The position numbers and the translations under genes are program-made. A stretch of DNA of 64,000 bases, from the NCBI GenBank assembly GCA_038246975.1, contig JBBRVJ010000001.1:17055-81054 (forward strand). The letters are read 5' to 3'. Position 1 is the first letter of the stretch. Every line of letters begins with the position of its first letter. Below, in pieces: positions 17,509-26,602 of the stretch. Under the pieces are notes generated by a model. The model was not told the DNA's origin and did no database searches. It saw only the letters and a list, made by a program, of their open reading frames with translations. Source of the DNA: JAIYDJ01 sp038246975. Lineage in GTDB: Bacteria > Pseudomonadota > Alphaproteobacteria > Rhodobacterales > Rhodobacteraceae.

Positions 17509-18354
17509 TCATGCCGCCGCCCATCCGTTCCGGATATGCGCAAATCCTTCGCGGTAGACCGCCTCGGGCGATTCGGCAAAGTCGCGCCAGACCCTGGTTG
17601 CGGCGGCAAGGTCCGGCAAGCCGCGTCCGAAGGATTCAATCGTCAGCCAGTCGTCATAGCCCGACGCCTTGATCGCGGCAAAGGTCTCGGCCCACGGCAC
17701 ATTCCCCCGCCCCGGCACGCCGCGGTCATTCTCGGAGATATGCACATGCACGATGTTGCGCAGGTGTCTGGTGAAAGCCGCGATCGGATCGGTCTCCTCG
17801 ATGTTGGCGTGAAAGGTATCATACATCGCGCGGATATGCGGGTGGCCGATAGCGTCGATGTGGTCCGACAGGGCCTGCATCGTGTTCACCAGATAGCATT
17901 CGAACCGGTTCAGCGCCTCCAGCCCGATGGTCACCCCCCGCGCGCCCGCATGATCGCCGATTGCCCGCTGTGCCGCGACAGACCGCCCGATTTCGTCATG
18001 GGTCGGCCCAAACCCCGAGAAATGGCCAAGCGTCGAATGCAACGGCCCCGACAGCGTCTTTGCCCCCAACGCCTGCGCGCAGTCGATCACATGGCGCATC
18101 CGCGCGATGCCTGCCGCCCGCGCCGCCTTGTCACCGATCAGGTTCATCCCCGGATCGCCCATCGCGCTGACCGCCGTGCGGTCAAGGCCGATATCGTCGA
18201 GCAACGCGCCAAGCCTCGCATAATGATCGGGATCGCCGTCGAAAATCGGAATCTCCACCCCGTCGAACCCGGTGGCCCTGATGTCGCGCAGCAGGTCCTC
18301 GTGATCCGGCGTGACATTGGTTGTCCACAGGAGCATGCACATGCCGATCTTCAT
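17509..18354 (-). CDS. Sugar phosphate isomerase/epimerase (TIM barrel), ketose 3-epimerase-like
   Basis: 281 residues of the xylose-isomerase-like/AP-endonuclease-2 barrel. Metal-site motifs are IGLEALNRFECY (Glu), YDTFHANIEE (Asp and His), HVHISENDRGVPGRG (His) and LTIESFG (Glu), the arrangement of tagatose/psicose 3-epimerases and related enzymes. Its ATG lies 3 bases after the stop of the next isomerase, so the two form one leftward unit. Substrate not determinable. Confidence 0.82.
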   Translation of the reverse strand: MKIGMCMLLWTTNVTPDHEDLLRDIRATGFDGVEIPIFDGDPDHYARLGALLDDIGLDRTAVSAMGDPGMNLIGDKAARAAGIARMRHVIDCAQALGAKTLSGPLHSTLGHFSGFGPTHDEIGRSVAAQRAIGDHAGARGVTIGLEALNRFECYLVNTMQALSDHIDAIGHPHIRAMYDTFHANIEETDPIAAFTRHLRNIVHVHISENDRGVPGRGNVPWAETFAAIKASGYDDWLTIESFGRGLPDLAAATRVWRDFAESPEAVYREGFAHIRNGWAAA

Positions 18355-18357
18355 GTC

Positions 18358-19413
18358 CTACAACCCCATCAAGCGCGCCAGCAACGCCGGATCGCTGCCG
18401 CCGCCTGCGAAATCGTCGAATGCCTTTTCGGTCAGCTGGATGATGTGTTTCTGGATGAAGGGGGCGCCCTCTGCCGCGCCGTCCTCGGGGTGTTTCAGGC
18501 AGCATTCCCATTCCAGCACCGCCCAGCGGTCATAGCCATACTGCGCCAGACGCGAGAAGATGCCGCTGAAATCGACCTGCCCGTCGCCCAGACTGCGGAA
18601 CCGCCCCGCGCGGTTCATCCAGCTTTGATAGCCCGAATAGACACCCTGCCTGCCCGTCGGGTTGAACTCGGCATCCTTGACGTGGAAGGCCGAAATACGT
18701 TCGTGATAGATGTCGATGAAGGCCAGATAATCCATCTGCTGCAACAAAAAGTGGCTGGGGTCGTAATTGATGGTGCACCGCTTGTGCCCGCCGACCGCAT
18801 CCAGGAACATCTCGAACGTCGCCCCGTCGAACACATCCTCGCCGGGGTGAATCTCATAGCCCAGATCGACGCCCGCATCTTCATAGGCATTCAGAATCGG
18901 CATCCAACGCCGCCCCAATTCGGCAAAGGCCGTCTCGATCAACCCCTGCGGGCGCTGCGGCCACGGGTAGATATAAGGAAAGGCGAGGCTGCCGGTAAAA
19001 GTGACACAGGCCGCAAGCCCCATATTGGCGCTGGCGCGGGCCCCCATCATCATCTGATCGACCGCCCATTCCTGCCGCGCCTTGGGGTTGCCATGCACGT
19101 GCGACGGCGCAAACCCGTCGAACTGCGCGTCGTAGGCCGGGTTCACCGCGACCAGCTGGCCTTGCAGGTGGGTCGAAAGCTCGGTCACCTCGACCCCGCC
19201 TTCGGCACAAATTCCCTTGACCTCGTCGCAATAGGTTTTCGACTCCGCCGCCTTGGCCAGATCGAACAGCCGCCCGTCCCAAGTGGGAATCTGCACGCCT
19301 TTGTAGCCCAGGGACCCCGCCCATTTGGTGATCGCAGGCAGGCTGTTGAACGGGGCCGCATCCCCCGCGAACTGCGCCAGAAATATCCCCGGACCCTTCA
19401 TCGTCGCCGCCAT
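18358..19413 (-). CDS. Sugar phosphate isomerase/epimerase (TIM barrel)
   Basis: 351 residues; the start at 19413 fits GGAGG spacing better than the ATG six bases earlier. Barrel motifs include GYKGVQIPTWDGRLFD, DLGYEIHPGEDVFDG, INYDPSHFLLQQMDY and HVKDAEFNPTG. This branch is commonly found beside Gfo/Idh-type sugar dehydrogenases, but none is in the window. It is divergent from the 19.7-23.4 kb operon. Confidence 0.82.
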   Translation of the reverse strand: MAATMKGPGIFLAQFAGDAAPFNSLPAITKWAGSLGYKGVQIPTWDGRLFDLAKAAESKTYCDEVKGICAEGGVEVTELSTHLQGQLVAVNPAYDAQFDGFAPSHVHGNPKARQEWAVDQMMMGARASANMGLAACVTFTGSLAFPYIYPWPQRPQGLIETAFAELGRRWMPILNAYEDAGVDLGYEIHPGEDVFDGATFEMFLDAVGGHKRCTINYDPSHFLLQQMDYLAFIDIYHERISAFHVKDAEFNPTGRQGVYSGYQSWMNRAGRFRSLGDGQVDFSGIFSRLAQYGYDRWAVLEWECCLKHPEDGAAEGAPFIQKHIIQLTEKAFDDFAGGGSDPALLARLMGL

Positions 19414-19605
19414 CGTCATGCCCTCCGCAAAATGCTGCCCGTTGGCCGTACCGTGCCCAATTGCACAGGCCCGCGTCAAGCCACGGCTTGCGGTGGTCAT
19501 ACCAAATTTTTCAGCCACCATCCCACCCGATTGTCGGCATTCAACGCGATAAATCAGTATTTCCAGTACTTTCACCGCCAGGTCTCCCCTTTCGACAGTC
19601 CGCTT

Positions 19606-19621
19606 GCGAAAGCGTTATCGC
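19606..19621. promoter_or_regulatory. Possible LacI-type operator in the divergent isomerase promoter
   Basis: GCGAAAGC-GTTATCGC is an imperfect palindrome of the GAAAnCGnTTnC kind bound by LacI-family repressors. It lies between the divergent isomerase units. No LacI gene is in the window, so this is tentative. Confidence 0.35.
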
Positions 19622-19726
19622 TACGCTAGGAATGGATCGAAGCTATCTGGTCCTACCAGATCAGCCGCCACTTGCCCGCTGCAGATGACGGGCCACGGGG
19701 AACCGATACACCACATGGGGGAACTG

Positions 19727-20614
19727 ATGCATCTTTCGACACATAACTGGATGCGGGCCGAACCGCTGGAGGTCACGCTGCGGCGGATCAGGAAATACGG
19801 CTACGAGTCCATCGAAATCTCGGGCGAGCCTGCGCAATACCCGGTCAAGGAAACCCGCGCGCTGCTCAAGGAACACGGGATTCGCTGCTGGGGGGGCGTC
19901 ACGCTGACGCTGGGCGAACGCAATCTGGCGGCCAGGGACGAAGGCCAGCGCGCCCGTTCGGTGGATTATGTGAAATCCGTGCTGACGATGATCTCTGAAC
20001 TGGAAGGCGAGATCATCACGCTGGTCCCGGCCACCGTGGGCAAAGTGGTGCCTGATGCGACACCCGAGGAAGAATGGAAATGGGTGGTCGACGCCACCAG
20101 GGAATGTTTCGCCCACGCTCAAAAGGTCGGCGTCAAGGTCGCGATCGAACCGCTGAACCGGTTCGAGACCTACTTCTTCAACCGCGCCGCACAAGCGCTG
20201 GCCTTGGCCGACGCCGTCCACCCCGATTGCGGCGTGTGTCTGGACGCCTATCACCTGAACATGGAGGAAGCGAACGTCCACGACGCGATCCGCCTTGCGG
20301 GCAACCGTCTGTTCGACTTCCACGTCGCCGACAACAACCGCTTTGCGGCGGGCCTTGGCCATTTCGACTGGAAAGCCATCATCGCCACCTTGCGCGAGAT
20401 CGGCTATGACGGCGCGCTGACCAACGAATTCGTGGCCCCGGTGGACCGCACGCCCGCCGCGATCTACCCCGACATGGTGGAACGCAACCCGGTCGATATT
20501 TCGCCCGAACAGTTGAAGTTCATTCAGGATCACGGCTCGTCCGTGCTGACCGAGGCGTTCTATGACGATCAGATGCGCATCACCGCCGAAACCCTGCTGC
20601 CCCTGATCAAGTGA
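19727..20614 (+). CDS. Sugar phosphate isomerase/epimerase (TIM barrel)
   Basis: 295 residues from MHLSTHNWMRAEPLEVTLRR; ATGs at 19715 and 19685 are possible, but GGGGGA is best spaced for 19727. The metal-site motifs are KVAIEPLNRFETYFFN (Glu), CLDAYHLNMEE (Asp and His), DFHVADNNRFAAGLG (His) and LTNEFVAP (Glu). Like the gene at 17509-18354 it is tagatose-3-epimerase-like. First gene of a four-gene rightward operon. Confidence 0.84.
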   Translation: MHLSTHNWMRAEPLEVTLRRIRKYGYESIEISGEPAQYPVKETRALLKEHGIRCWGGVTLTLGERNLAARDEGQRARSVDYVKSVLTMISELEGEIITLVPATVGKVVPDATPEEEWKWVVDATRECFAHAQKVGVKVAIEPLNRFETYFFNRAAQALALADAVHPDCGVCLDAYHLNMEEANVHDAIRLAGNRLFDFHVADNNRFAAGLGHFDWKAIIATLREIGYDGALTNEFVAPVDRTPAAIYPDMVERNPVDISPEQLKFIQDHGSSVLTEAFYDDQMRITAETLLPLIK

Positions 20615-20618
20615 CCCC

Positions 20619-21788
20619 ATGCGGATCAAGAGCGCCGAAAGCTGGTGGGTTTCGATCCCGATCGAGGCCGCCCGCCAGCACCGCAGCGACTTCGGCACGC
20701 TGACCACCTTCGACGCCGCCATCTTGCGGATCGAGACGGACGACGGTCTGGTCGGCTGGGGCGAAGGCAAGAACGCGGCCGGGTCGGCGGGGAACTATGC
20801 GGGGCTGGTGCATCTGCTGAACATCGAGGTCGCCCCGCAACTGATTGGCCGCCATGCGGGCGACATCACCGCGATCTGGGAAAGCCTGTATAACGGCGTG
20901 CGGGCGGGGGCGGCCGCCAGACACGGCCACGCGATGCCCGGCCTGTCGCGCCGGGGCCTGACGCTGGCCGCGATCAGTGCGGTGGACATCGCGCTGTGGG
21001 ACATTCTGGGCAAGCATCTGAACCAGCCGATCTGGGCGCTGCTGGGGGGCCGCAAGGCCGACCGGCTGCCCGCCTACGCTTCGGGTGGCTGGGCCAATGC
21101 CGAACAGATCGGCCCGCAACTGCAAAGCTATATCGACCTTGGCGGCTTCAGGTCCGTCAAGATGCGGGTCGGCTCGATGGACGCCGCCCCCCACATCAGC
21201 GCAGCCCGCGTTCGCGTCGCGCGCGCAGCCCTCGGCCCCGGCATCGAAATCGCCGTCGATGCCCACGGCACCTATACCGTGGCCGAGGCGAAACGCTTTG
21301 CCCATATGGTCGCCGACTGCGACCTTGCGTGGTTCGAGGAACCGGTGATCGGCGACGACAAACCCGGCATGGCAGAGGTCCGCGCCGCCGCAACCATACC
21401 CATCGCCGCAGGCGAATCCGAATGCAGCCGGTTCGATTTCCGCGATCTGATTACCGGCAGATGCGTCGATATCCTGCAACCCGACCCGGCCTTCTGCGGC
21501 GGCATCACCGAAACCATGCGCATCGCGGCGCTGGCGTCCGCCTTCAACCTGCGGTTCGCGCCGCATCTGTGGGCTGGCGCGCCATGCTTCTTTGCGGGTC
21601 TGCATTGCTGCGCCGCCTCGCCCGCCGCCTTTACCGTCGAGTACTCCTGCGGCGCAAACCCGATGATCCACGACCTGTCCGCCACGCCCATCGCCGCGCA
21701 GGACGGGATGATCGCCATCCCCGATGGACCCGGCCTTGGGTTGCAGCTATCGGAACGCACCCTGAAGGAATTCGCAAAGCGCCCCTGA
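20619..21788 (+). CDS. Mandelate racemase/muconate lactonizing enzyme family protein
   Basis: A 389-residue enolase-superfamily enzyme, probably an acid-sugar dehydratase or racemase. The capping domain is followed by a barrel with KMR in SVKMRVG (KxR in place of the KxK of mandelate racemase), metal ligands in IAVDAHG, WFEEP and AAGESE, and the C-terminal histidine in FAPHLWAG, usual for the mandelate-racemase subgroup. It ends directly against the GntR ATG. Isomerases and a 2-hydroxyacid dehydrogenase beside it support an acid-sugar route. Confidence 0.87.
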   Translation: MRIKSAESWWVSIPIEAARQHRSDFGTLTTFDAAILRIETDDGLVGWGEGKNAAGSAGNYAGLVHLLNIEVAPQLIGRHAGDITAIWESLYNGVRAGAAARHGHAMPGLSRRGLTLAAISAVDIALWDILGKHLNQPIWALLGGRKADRLPAYASGGWANAEQIGPQLQSYIDLGGFRSVKMRVGSMDAAPHISAARVRVARAALGPGIEIAVDAHGTYTVAEAKRFAHMVADCDLAWFEEPVIGDDKPGMAEVRAAATIPIAAGESECSRFDFRDLITGRCVDILQPDPAFCGGITETMRIAALASAFNLRFAPHLWAGAPCFFAGLHCCAASPAAFTVEYSCGANPMIHDLSATPIAAQDGMIAIPDGPGLGLQLSERTLKEFAKRP

Positions 21789-22475
21789 ATGTCGGAAAAG
21801 AACCTGCTCTCGGATCTTGCGGCCCATCTTTACGCCTCGTCGCACGCGGACAGCGGACGCACGCCTTCGGAACGCGAATTGGCCGAACATTTCGCCGTCA
21901 GCCGGGGGCAGATTCGCGAAACGCTGGCGGTGCTGGAGGCCATGCGCATCGTCGAACGCCGCGCGAAATCCGGCATCTACCTGACCACGCGCTTTGCCTC
22001 GGTCGACGCGCTGGCCCTGTTTGCGCAGGCCGGTCTGCCGCTGGACCCGATCCAGATCTACGAGACGGTCGAGTTGCGCAAGATCCATGAAATCAAGGCC
22101 GCCGAACTGGCCAGCCTGCGCGCCAACGACGAAAACTTCGACCGCCTGAAACAGGTGCTGGACCAGTCCGAAGCGCGGATCGCGGCGGGCGAACACCTGG
22201 GTGACGAAGACCGCGACTTTCATCTCGAAATTGTTCGCGCGACGCAGAACACCGTGTTTTACAACGTCTGCAGCGTCTACTACGCGATCGGGGTCCGCCG
22301 CTTGCCGATCTATTTCAGCGACCCGGCCCGTTGTCGCAAATCCCACGCGGAACACCTGCAAATCTTCGACGCGCTGCGCCGCCGCGATGCCAATCTGGCG
22401 CAAGCGCTGATGTCGTCGCATCTTGCCGGGGCCGAGGGGTACTGGAAGGGTTTGATCACCGGAAAAGCGCCATGA
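21789..22475 (+). CDS. GntR-family (FCD) transcriptional regulator
   Basis: 228 residues: winged helix near residues 5-65 (TPSERELAEHFAVSRGQIRETLAVLEAMRIVER) and a helical FCD effector domain (ETVELRKIHEIKAAELA, DRDFHLEIVRATQN, HAEHLQIFDALRRRDA) with metal-binding histidines. FCD regulators usually sense small carboxylates. Start codon abuts the preceding stop and the stop overlaps the next ATG (ATGA), so it is inside the operon it probably controls. Confidence 0.88.
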   Translation: MSEKNLLSDLAAHLYASSHADSGRTPSERELAEHFAVSRGQIRETLAVLEAMRIVERRAKSGIYLTTRFASVDALALFAQAGLPLDPIQIYETVELRKIHEIKAAELASLRANDENFDRLKQVLDQSEARIAAGEHLGDEDRDFHLEIVRATQNTVFYNVCSVYYAIGVRRLPIYFSDPARCRKSHAEHLQIFDALRRRDANLAQALMSSHLAGAEGYWKGLITGKAP

Positions 22476-23422
22476 TCGTCTATTCGACACACACCCTCCA
22501 CCCCGCCGTTACCGCCCGCCTTCGGTCGATCTGCGATTATCGCGTCGGGTCCACCCCGACCGCGACGATGGCCGAGGGGTTGGAGGCCGACATCATCATC
22601 GTCCGCGCCCCGATCCCGCCGGAATACTTCACCGCTGCCCCCCGGCTGATCGCCGCCGTCCGCCACGGCGCGGGGCTGGACATGATCCCGATGGAGGCCG
22701 CGACGGCGGCAGGCGTGGTCGTCGCCAACGTCCCCGGCGCGAACGCCAGTACCGTCGCTGAATACGCGATCTTTGCCGCCCTGTCGCTCCTGCGCCGCGC
22801 GCCGCAGATTACGGCCGCTTTGCGCAGCACAGGATGGACCGCCGCGCGCAACATGACCGAGGAAAGCCGCGATCTGGCCACCCGGACTTTGGGCATTTAC
22901 GGTTTCGGCAACATCGGTCAGGCGCTGCACCGCCTTGGCACCGCGTTCGGCATGACAACCGCCGCCCACACCCGCCGCCCCGAAAGCCTGCCCGCCGATG
23001 TGACGCCCCTGACGCTGGACGCGCTGTGCGCCGCGTCCGACGTGCTGGTCATCTGCTGCCCGCTGACGCCCGAGACGCACGGCTCGATCAACGCCGCACG
23101 CATCGGTTCGATGAAACCGGGTTCCGCCCTGATCAACGTCGCACGCGGCCCGATCGTCGACACGGCAGCCCTGATCACCGCCCTGCAAACCCGCCCGATC
23201 AGTGCCGCACTGGACGTGTTCGACACCCAACCCCTGCCCGACGACAGCCCGCTTTGGCGGCTGCCCAACGTGATGCTGACCCCGCACATCGCGGGCATCA
23301 CCCAGGACAGCATGTTGCGGATGGGTCGGGGCACGGCTGACGAGGTGGCGCGCCTCATCAACGGGCACTGGCCGGTCAACCTGTGCAACCCCGGTGTGGT
23401 GCCACGGGTGCCGCTGACCTGA
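22472..23422 (+). CDS. D-2-hydroxyacid dehydrogenase family protein with Glu-to-Gln change
   Basis: 316 residues. The NAD-binding fingerprint is IYGFGNIGQALH, the substrate arginine is in NVARGPIVDT, and the catalytic histidine is in LTPHIAGIT. The usual acidic partner lies in VFxxEP; here it reads VFDTQPLP, giving glutamine. Formate dehydrogenases also use a Gln-His pair, but the length and context do not suggest one. Last gene of the acid-sugar operon. Confidence 0.85.
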   Translation: MIVYSTHTLHPAVTARLRSICDYRVGSTPTATMAEGLEADIIIVRAPIPPEYFTAAPRLIAAVRHGAGLDMIPMEAATAAGVVVANVPGANASTVAEYAIFAALSLLRRAPQITAALRSTGWTAARNMTEESRDLATRTLGIYGFGNIGQALHRLGTAFGMTTAAHTRRPESLPADVTPLTLDALCAASDVLVICCPLTPETHGSINAARIGSMKPGSALINVARGPIVDTAALITALQTRPISAALDVFDTQPLPDDSPLWRLPNVMLTPHIAGITQDSMLRMGRGTADEVARLINGHWPVNLCNPGVVPRVPLT

Positions 23423-23425
23423 TGC

Positions 23426-24214
23426 CTAAAGGTTGCCCGCCTGCGGCATCCCCAACACATGATACCCGCCATCGACCCGCAAAATCTCGCCGGTCGTGCA
23501 CGCCCCATAGTCCGAGGCAAGGAACACCGCAGCCCCGCCCACCGTTTCCAGCGTCGCATTGACCCGCAGCGGCGCGTTTGCCTCGGTATGGCGGAACGTG
23601 GCCCGCGCGCCGCCAATCGCCGCCCCCGCCAGCGTTTTCATCGGCCCCGGAGACACCGCGTTGACCCGGATGCCCTGCGGTCCCAGATCGTTCGCCAGAT
23701 AGCGCACCGCCGATTCCAGCGCTGCCTTGGCGACCCCCATCACATTGTAATTCGGCGTCACCCGGTTGGACCCCTGAAAGGTCAGCGTGATCAGCGAACC
23801 GCCATCCGGCATCATCTCTGCCGCGCGGCGCGCCACGTCAATGAAGCTGAAACAGGAGATTGACAGTGAATTGCGGAAATTCTCGCGGGTGGTGTTGATG
23901 AACCGACCCGTCAATTCGGTCTTGTCCGAAAACGCAATGGCATGCACCAGAAAGTCGATCGTCCCCCACCGCAAGGCCAAGGCCGCGAAACAGGCGTCCA
24001 GACTGGCGTCGTTCATCACATCGACGTCGACCAGAAAATCTGATCCGACACTGGCGGCCAAAGGCTCCACCCGTTTGCCGAACGCCTCGCCCTGATAGGA
24101 AAACGCCAGTTCCGCCCCTTCGGCCGCCATCGCGCGGGCAATGCCCCAGGCAATCGAGCGATCATTGGCCACGCCCATGATCAGCCCGCGTTTGCCCTTC
24201 ATCAGATCAGCCAT
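23426..24214 (-). CDS. fabI: Enoyl-[acyl-carrier-protein] reductase
   Basis: The NADH-dependent last reduction of fatty-acid elongation. 262 residues with the FabI-type nucleotide motif GVANDRSIAWGIA, and catalytic YNVMGVAK (Tyr-x6-Lys). The flanking tyrosine of LTYxG is phenylalanine here (LTFQGSNRV), seen in some alphaproteobacterial FabI proteins. It ends the fabA-unknown-fabB-fabI leftward group, 24 bases after fabB. Confidence 0.93.
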   Translation of the reverse strand: MADLMKGKRGLIMGVANDRSIAWGIARAMAAEGAELAFSYQGEAFGKRVEPLAASVGSDFLVDVDVMNDASLDACFAALALRWGTIDFLVHAIAFSDKTELTGRFINTTRENFRNSLSISCFSFIDVARRAAEMMPDGGSLITLTFQGSNRVTPNYNVMGVAKAALESAVRYLANDLGPQGIRVNAVSPGPMKTLAGAAIGGARATFRHTEANAPLRVNATLETVGGAAVFLASDYGACTTGEILRVDGGYHVLGMPQAGNL

Positions 24215-24238
24215 TGAGCCGCTCCTGTGCCTGTCGGA

Positions 24239-25468
24239 TCAGTCAAGGTACTTGGACATCAAAAGCGTGGCATTGGTGCCACCGAACCCGAACGAGTTCG
24301 ACAGGACCGAGTCAAGCTCCACGTTCTCCTGCAACACCGTGACGATTTCGGAAGGGTCAAGGTCGGGGTCCAGCGTGGTGATGTTGGCCGAGGCCGCGAT
24401 GAAATTGCCCTGCATCATCAAAAGGCTATAGATCGCTTCATGCACGCCGGTCGCCCCCAGGCTGTGACCGGTCAGCGATTTGGTCGAGGACACCGGCGGC
24501 GTGTGCCCGCGCCCGAACACCCGGCGGATCGCCTGCATTTCGGTCACGTCGCCGACCGAGGTCGAGGTGCCGTGGCTGTTGATATAGGCCACCTTGCGGT
24601 CTTGCGGCAGGGTGGCAATCGCCAGCCGCATCGACCGCTCGCCACCTTCACCCGAGGGGGCCACCATGTCATAGCCGTCCGATGTGGCGCCATAACCGGT
24701 CACTTCGGCATAGATTTTCGCACCGCGCGCGCGGGCATGTTCCAACTCTTCCAGCACCACCACCCCGCCGCCGCCTGCAATCACAAACCCGTCGCGCGAG
24801 GCGTCATAGGGGCGCGAGGCGGTCTGCGGCGTGTCGTTGTATTTCGACGACATCGCCCCCATCGCGTCGAACAGGCACGACAGCGTCCAGTCCAGTTCCT
24901 CGCCGCCGCCCGCGAACAGCACGTCCTGTTTGCCCATCTGGATCAGTTCGACCCCGTTGCCGATGCAATGGGCGGATGTGGAGCAGGCCGAGGTGATCGA
25001 ATAGTTCACGCCCTTGATCTTGAACGGCGTGGCAAGGCAGGCCGAGTTGGTGGACGACATGCCCTTGGTCACCATGAACGGCCCCATCCGTTTGGGCGAC
25101 CCGGTTTCGCGCACGATGTTGTGGGCGCGGTAGAAGGATTTCGTCGAAGGCCCGCCCGACCCCATGATCAGGCCGGTGCGGTCGTTCGACACGTCCGACG
25201 GCTCCAGCCCGGAATCCTTGACCGCCTGATCCATGGCGATGAAGTTATAGGCCGCCCCGTCGCCCATGAATCGCAGGTCGCGCTTGTCGATGTGATCGGC
25301 CAGCACGATCTGCGGCTCGCCATGCACCCGGCAGCGAAAACCGTGTTCGGCATAGTCAGGGGCGGCCACGATGCCGGACTTGCCGCTGCGCAAGCTGGCC
25401 TCAACCTCGGCTACGGTGTTGCCGATGGACGAAACGATGCCCATCCCGGTGATGACGACGCGACGCAT
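24239..25468 (-). CDS. fabB: 3-oxoacyl-[acyl-carrier-protein] synthase I
   Basis: A condensing enzyme needed, with FabA, for anaerobic-type unsaturated fatty-acid synthesis. 409 residues; nucleophile cysteine in ITSACSTSAH, catalytic histidines in NSHGTSTSVGD and TGHSLGATGVHE. A strong GAGGAGG ribosome site precedes the start. The FabB (KAS I) assignment rests on sequence and on its partnership with fabA. Confidence 0.94.
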   Translation of the reverse strand: MRRVVITGMGIVSSIGNTVAEVEASLRSGKSGIVAAPDYAEHGFRCRVHGEPQIVLADHIDKRDLRFMGDGAAYNFIAMDQAVKDSGLEPSDVSNDRTGLIMGSGGPSTKSFYRAHNIVRETGSPKRMGPFMVTKGMSSTNSACLATPFKIKGVNYSITSACSTSAHCIGNGVELIQMGKQDVLFAGGGEELDWTLSCLFDAMGAMSSKYNDTPQTASRPYDASRDGFVIAGGGGVVVLEELEHARARGAKIYAEVTGYGATSDGYDMVAPSGEGGERSMRLAIATLPQDRKVAYINSHGTSTSVGDVTEMQAIRRVFGRGHTPPVSSTKSLTGHSLGATGVHEAIYSLLMMQGNFIAASANITTLDPDLDPSEIVTVLQENVELDSVLSNSFGFGGTNATLLMSKYLD

Positions 25469-25580
25469 GGGGGCCTCCTCAAGTGGCGTGGGCTATGTTT
25501 AAGGCAGTGGGGAGGAGGGGGCAAGCAGGGATGGGTCAAGGGGGCCCAAGCGGTCCTTCCGGTCTCACGTCATTGCCGTT

Positions 25581-26093
25581 TCAGGCCGGGGCCACGCCAT
25601 TCTGTGTATAAGTTCGACCATCAGTGGCAAGCCAGACCCCTGCGTCAAAGGAAACCGGGCCTTCGGGCCAGCAGGCAATCGTTCCGAAAACCCATTGGTC
25701 GAATGGCATCGGCATGGCGTCTACGATGCGGTAATTGTCCACCGTGACAAAGCGCAACCTGTCGCCTGTGTCATAGCCATACCCGTGTCCCGTGCTGTCG
25801 GTCGCGACGAGCAGAACATCCGCCTTGGCCCCAAGCTTCAGGATCTGCTGGTCGCGGAAATAGTCGGATATGGCGCTGATTGGACCGGGCAGGATGACCA
25901 GATGCGCAGGAAAATTCTCTGGTTCTTCCGCGCCCTTGATCTCACACGGACCGATTTCGGACATCACGCGTTCATATGGTTTGGGAATTCCGCCACAAAA
26001 CACAAACGGTCTTTGGATCGCATCTGTGTCAGCAACGGTACGATGCCGTATCTGGAGCGCCTGTTGTCGCGAGAAACGGTCGAATCGCAGCAT
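25581..26093 (-). CDS. Unknown protein coupled to fabA
   Basis: 170 residues beginning MLRFDRFSRQQALQIRHRT. I do not recognise the family. It has no signal peptide or membrane segment, is rich in aromatic residues, and contains FCGGIPKPYERVM and a glycine/tyrosine-rich TGHGYGYDTGDR. The start overlaps the fabA stop as TGATG, so translation is coupled. The position between fabA and fabB may mean co-expression only; codon use looks slightly less GC-biased than its neighbours. Confidence 0.65.
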   Translation of the reverse strand: MLRFDRFSRQQALQIRHRTVADTDAIQRPFVFCGGIPKPYERVMSEIGPCEIKGAEEPENFPAHLVILPGPISAISDYFRDQQILKLGAKADVLLVATDSTGHGYGYDTGDRLRFVTVDNYRIVDAMPMPFDQWVFGTIACWPEGPVSFDAGVWLATDGRTYTQNGVAPA

Positions 26094-26602
26094 CACGCCT
26101 CGCTCAACGCCACCTTCATATCCTTGACCAGATAGATCACCTCGCCGTCCGCCTCGACCCGACCATCGGCCACGCCCATCGTCAGGCGGCGGCTCTGGAT
26201 TGCCTTTGTGAAATCGACGAAGTACCGCAGCATCTTGCGGTCCGGCCGCACCATTCCGGTCAGTTTGACCTCGCCCACGCCCAGCGCATAGCCGCGCCCC
26301 TGCCAGCCGCGCCAGCCGAGGTTGAAGCCGGTCAACTGCCATAGCCCGTCCAGCCCCAGACATCCCGGCATGATCGGGTTGCCGGGGAAGTGGCACTCAA
26401 AGAACCACAGGTCGGGGTGCACGTCGAACTCGGCGACGATATGGCCCTTGCCATGCGCGCCGCCATCGGACGACACTTCGGTGATGCGGTCCATCATCAG
26501 CATCGGAGGGGCCGGCAACTGGGCATTGCCGGGGCCAAACAACTCGCCCCGCGCGCAGGCCAGCAGAGCCTGCTTGTCGAATGCCGTCGGAAAATCACCC
26601 AT
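26093..26602 (-). CDS. fabA: 3-hydroxydecanoyl-[acyl-carrier-protein] dehydratase/isomerase
   Basis: It dehydrates 3-hydroxydecanoyl-ACP and isomerises the product to the cis-3 form, the branch point to unsaturated fatty acids. 169 residues, hot-dog fold, with active-site histidine in FECHFPGNPIMPGCLGLD and the aspartate 14 residues on. First gene of the fab group and divergent from irr, an arrangement I recall from other Rhodobacterales. Confidence 0.95.
   Translation of the reverse strand: MGDFPTAFDKQALLACARGELFGPGNAQLPAPPMLMMDRITEVSSDGGAHGKGHIVAEFDVHPDLWFFECHFPGNPIMPGCLGLDGLWQLTGFNLGWRGWQGRGYALGVGEVKLTGMVRPDRKMLRYFVDFTKAIQSRRLTMGVADGRVEADGEVIYLVKDMKVALSEA

Noticed and set aside
23760..23790. 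Tyr to Phe change next to the FabI active site
   Set aside because: The main catalytic Tyr-x6-Lys is intact and this position varies in related FabI proteins.
24227..25747. Plus-strand open frame across fabB
   Set aside because: Antisense shadow of fabB; no start context and composition is antisense-like.
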